55,450 bases of DNA from Oscillospiraceae bacterium. Its GTDB lineage: Bacteria; Bacillota_A; Clostridia; Oscillospirales; Oscillospiraceae. Below the pieces are notes generated by a model, which saw only the letters and a program-made list of their open reading frames with translations, was not told the origin of the DNA and did not search any database. Made by a program: the position numbers and the translations under genes. Numbering within the stretch: the stretch's first letter is position 1; the number at the start of each line of letters is the position of its first letter. The stretch is from assembly GCA_017540945.1 (NCBI GenBank), contig JAFYAB010000074.1, forward strand, positions 1 through 55,450. Direction: 5' to 3'. This document shows, in pieces, positions 54,400 through 55,450 of this stretch.

Positions 54400-55218
54400 A
54401 TGGTGGATTGTTTCGGCAGGAACGCAGAACTGCGGGGAAAAAAGCTCTGGCTGCTGGATATGGACGGCACCATTTATATGGAGGATCGGATCTTTGAGGG
54501 GACCCTGGAGCTGTTGGAACTGATTCGTGCCAGGGGAGGACGCTATGTGTTCATCACGAACAACTCCTCCAAATCCGTAGCCGACTATCTGAAAAAGGTA
54601 CGGGGCATGGGTATCCCGGCAGGGGAGGAGGACTTTTTCACCTCCGCTCAGGCGGCCGTCCTGCTCTTACAGGAGCGCTTTCCCGGAGCTCGTGTCTATT
54701 GTCAGGGAACGAGCAGCCTGATCCGGGAGCTGCGGGAGGCGGGGATCCGTGTTACCACTGAGGTGGAACCCGTGGATGTTGTACTGACCGGTTTTGATTT
54801 GGAGCTGACTTCCGAAAAGCTGCGACGGACCTGCCAGATCCTCACGGAACAAAAAAATGTTGCCTATTATGCCACCAATCCGGATCTGGTATGTCCTGTG
54901 AGCTTCGGCTATGTGCCGGACTGCGGCTCCATGAGCATGATGATACGAAACGCCACAGGTCGGGCTCCGATCTTCATCGGTAAGCCGGAGCCCACCATGA
55001 TCCAAATTGTGATGGAAAAACATGGGTGCTCCCGTTCGCAGACCGTCGTGATCGGAGATCGGGTCTATACCGATATTGCATCCGGCTTCCGTGCCGGCGT
55101 CGATACCATCGGCGTGCTGTCCGGCGAAGCTACCTTGGAGGATTTTCGCAGCACAGATACTCCGCCAACGTATCTGTTTCATAACGTGCGGGAGATCTGG
55201 AAAGCCCTGCTTAGTTGA
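54400..55218 (+). CDS. HAD-IIA family phosphatase (NagD/phosphoglycolate phosphatase-like)
   Basis: A 272-residue HAD hydrolase with a C2-type cap: motif I LLDMDGTIYM with the nucleophile Asp, motif II VFITNNSSKS, motif III Lys in FIGKPEPTM, motif IV VIGDRVYTDIASGFRAG. The 3-bp gap to tagD ties it to the polymer operon. Some HAD-IIA members dephosphorylate glycerol-3-phosphate, so control of the glycerol-phosphate pool for CDP-glycerol synthesis is a reasonable inference; sugar phosphates are an alternative. No strong ribosome-binding site precedes the ATG, which agrees with translational coupling. It closes the operon at a terminator. Confidence 0.87.
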   Translation: MVDCFGRNAELRGKKLWLLDMDGTIYMEDRIFEGTLELLELIRARGGRYVFITNNSSKSVADYLKKVRGMGIPAGEEDFFTSAQAAVLLLQERFPGARVYCQGTSSLIRELREAGIRVTTEVEPVDVVLTGFDLELTSEKLRRTCQILTEQKNVAYYATNPDLVCPVSFGYVPDCGSMSMMIRNATGRAPIFIGKPEPTMIQIVMEKHGCSRSQTVVIGDRVYTDIASGFRAGVDTIGVLSGEATLEDFRSTDTPPTYLFHNVREIWKALLS

Positions 55219-55227
55219 CATAATACA

Positions 55228-55255
55228 AAAGAGGTATCCGTTCGGATACCTCTTT
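55228..55255. terminator. Terminator closing the surface-polymer operon
   Basis: A 12-bp perfect stem AAAGAGGTATCC/GGATACCTCTTT (55228-55239 with 55244-55255) and a GTTC tetraloop. On the plus strand TTT is part of the arm and CAGATTG follows; on the minus strand CTTTTGTATTA follows, so it may also serve a minus-strand gene. Confidence 0.85.
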
Positions 55256-55450
55256 CAGATTGTCAAAAACTTTGATGCGCTTCCCATACAGGCTGATCAG
55301 GACAAAAGAAAACAGGAGAACGCCGTAGGGGCAAACATCGATCAGCTCACAATATACAGATACGGTGCGTAATACGCACGCCGGGATCACGTTTTGTTCT
55401 TATCGCCAGCGCGGGCGGTATCTCGGGGTTTTCCAAAAGGGGGATGACCC
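55256..55450. other. Right-edge stretch without a recognisable gene
   Basis: No convincing gene. On the minus strand one frame is open on both sides of a TAA at 55402-55400. The right part (ending KTPRYRPRWR) could be the tail of a gene that continues beyond the window. The left part reads as a single hydrophobic helix (ELIDVCPYGVLLFSFVLISL) followed by KRIK, with only a GTG start at 55390 and no ribosome-binding site. A fragment GTAGGGGC at 55325-55332 recalls the GTAGGG repeats at 6983 and 37868. Confidence 0.4.

Overview
The window is a gene-dense, fairly GC-rich stretch (well over half G+C in most genes) from an endospore-forming member of the Clostridia. The neighbourhood tig-clpP-clpX-lon-engB, the CIRCE-controlled groES-groEL, the run yicC-remA-gmk-rpoZ-priA-def-fmt-rsmB-rlmN-prpC-pknB-rsgA, the c-di-AMP pair cdaA-cdaR and the sporulation pair sipL-spoIVA are all typical Firmicutes arrangements. 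The family-level guess (Oscillospiraceae/Ruminococcaceae type) is inference from base composition and from small families such as DUF5685 and DUF3343, not from a search.

Layout. 2-8426, plus strand: end of an M19 dipeptidase, a metallophosphoesterase, then protein folding and quality control (trigger factor, ClpP, ClpX, Lon), the ribosome-assembly GTPase EngB and a zinc-ribbon protein. 8487-12294, minus strand: cysteine synthesis (cysK-cysE, overlapping) and the groES-groEL chaperonin behind a perfect CIRCE operator. 12494-16047, plus strand: an ECF-like sigma factor translationally coupled to a 1013-residue membrane protein that combines a short cytoplasmic tail, one membrane helix, an extracellular family-5 solute-binding domain and a leucine-rich C-terminal part. 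I regard this as the most unusual system here. 16118-18509, minus strand: an ABC exporter and a VanZ-like protein. 18649-20799: radC, then DUF3343 plus a cysteine desulfurase-like enzyme. 20914-25787: cdaA-cdaR, a DUF5685 protein, and two related J-domain/TPR/cysteine-tail proteins on either side of a membrane protein; the second has lost the HPD motif.

25864-37871 is a long co-directional housekeeping block from YicC through translation-associated modification enzymes to the PASTA kinase/PP2C phosphatase pair and RsgA. 37872-38422 has no large gene: it holds hairpins, an inverted repeat and a possible 45-codon membrane peptide. 38423-41397 is sipL-spoIVA (spore coat and cortex assembly). Then come an aspartate aminotransferase-like gene, a small membrane protein, ruvC-ruvA-ruvB, a SigH-like sigma factor and a double zinc-ribbon protein.

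46496-55218 is a cell-surface glycopolymer locus: two paralogous Wzy/O-antigen-ligase-like proteins, two paralogous family-2 glycosyltransferases, a Wzx-like flippase, a TagB/TagF-like glycerophosphotransferase, the CDP-glycerol-forming enzyme TagD and a HAD-IIA phosphatase. Most of these overlap or nearly touch, so they probably form one operon making and exporting a teichoic-acid-like or glycerol-phosphate-decorated polymer. No tRNA, rRNA, CRISPR array, insertion sequence or prophage was recognised.
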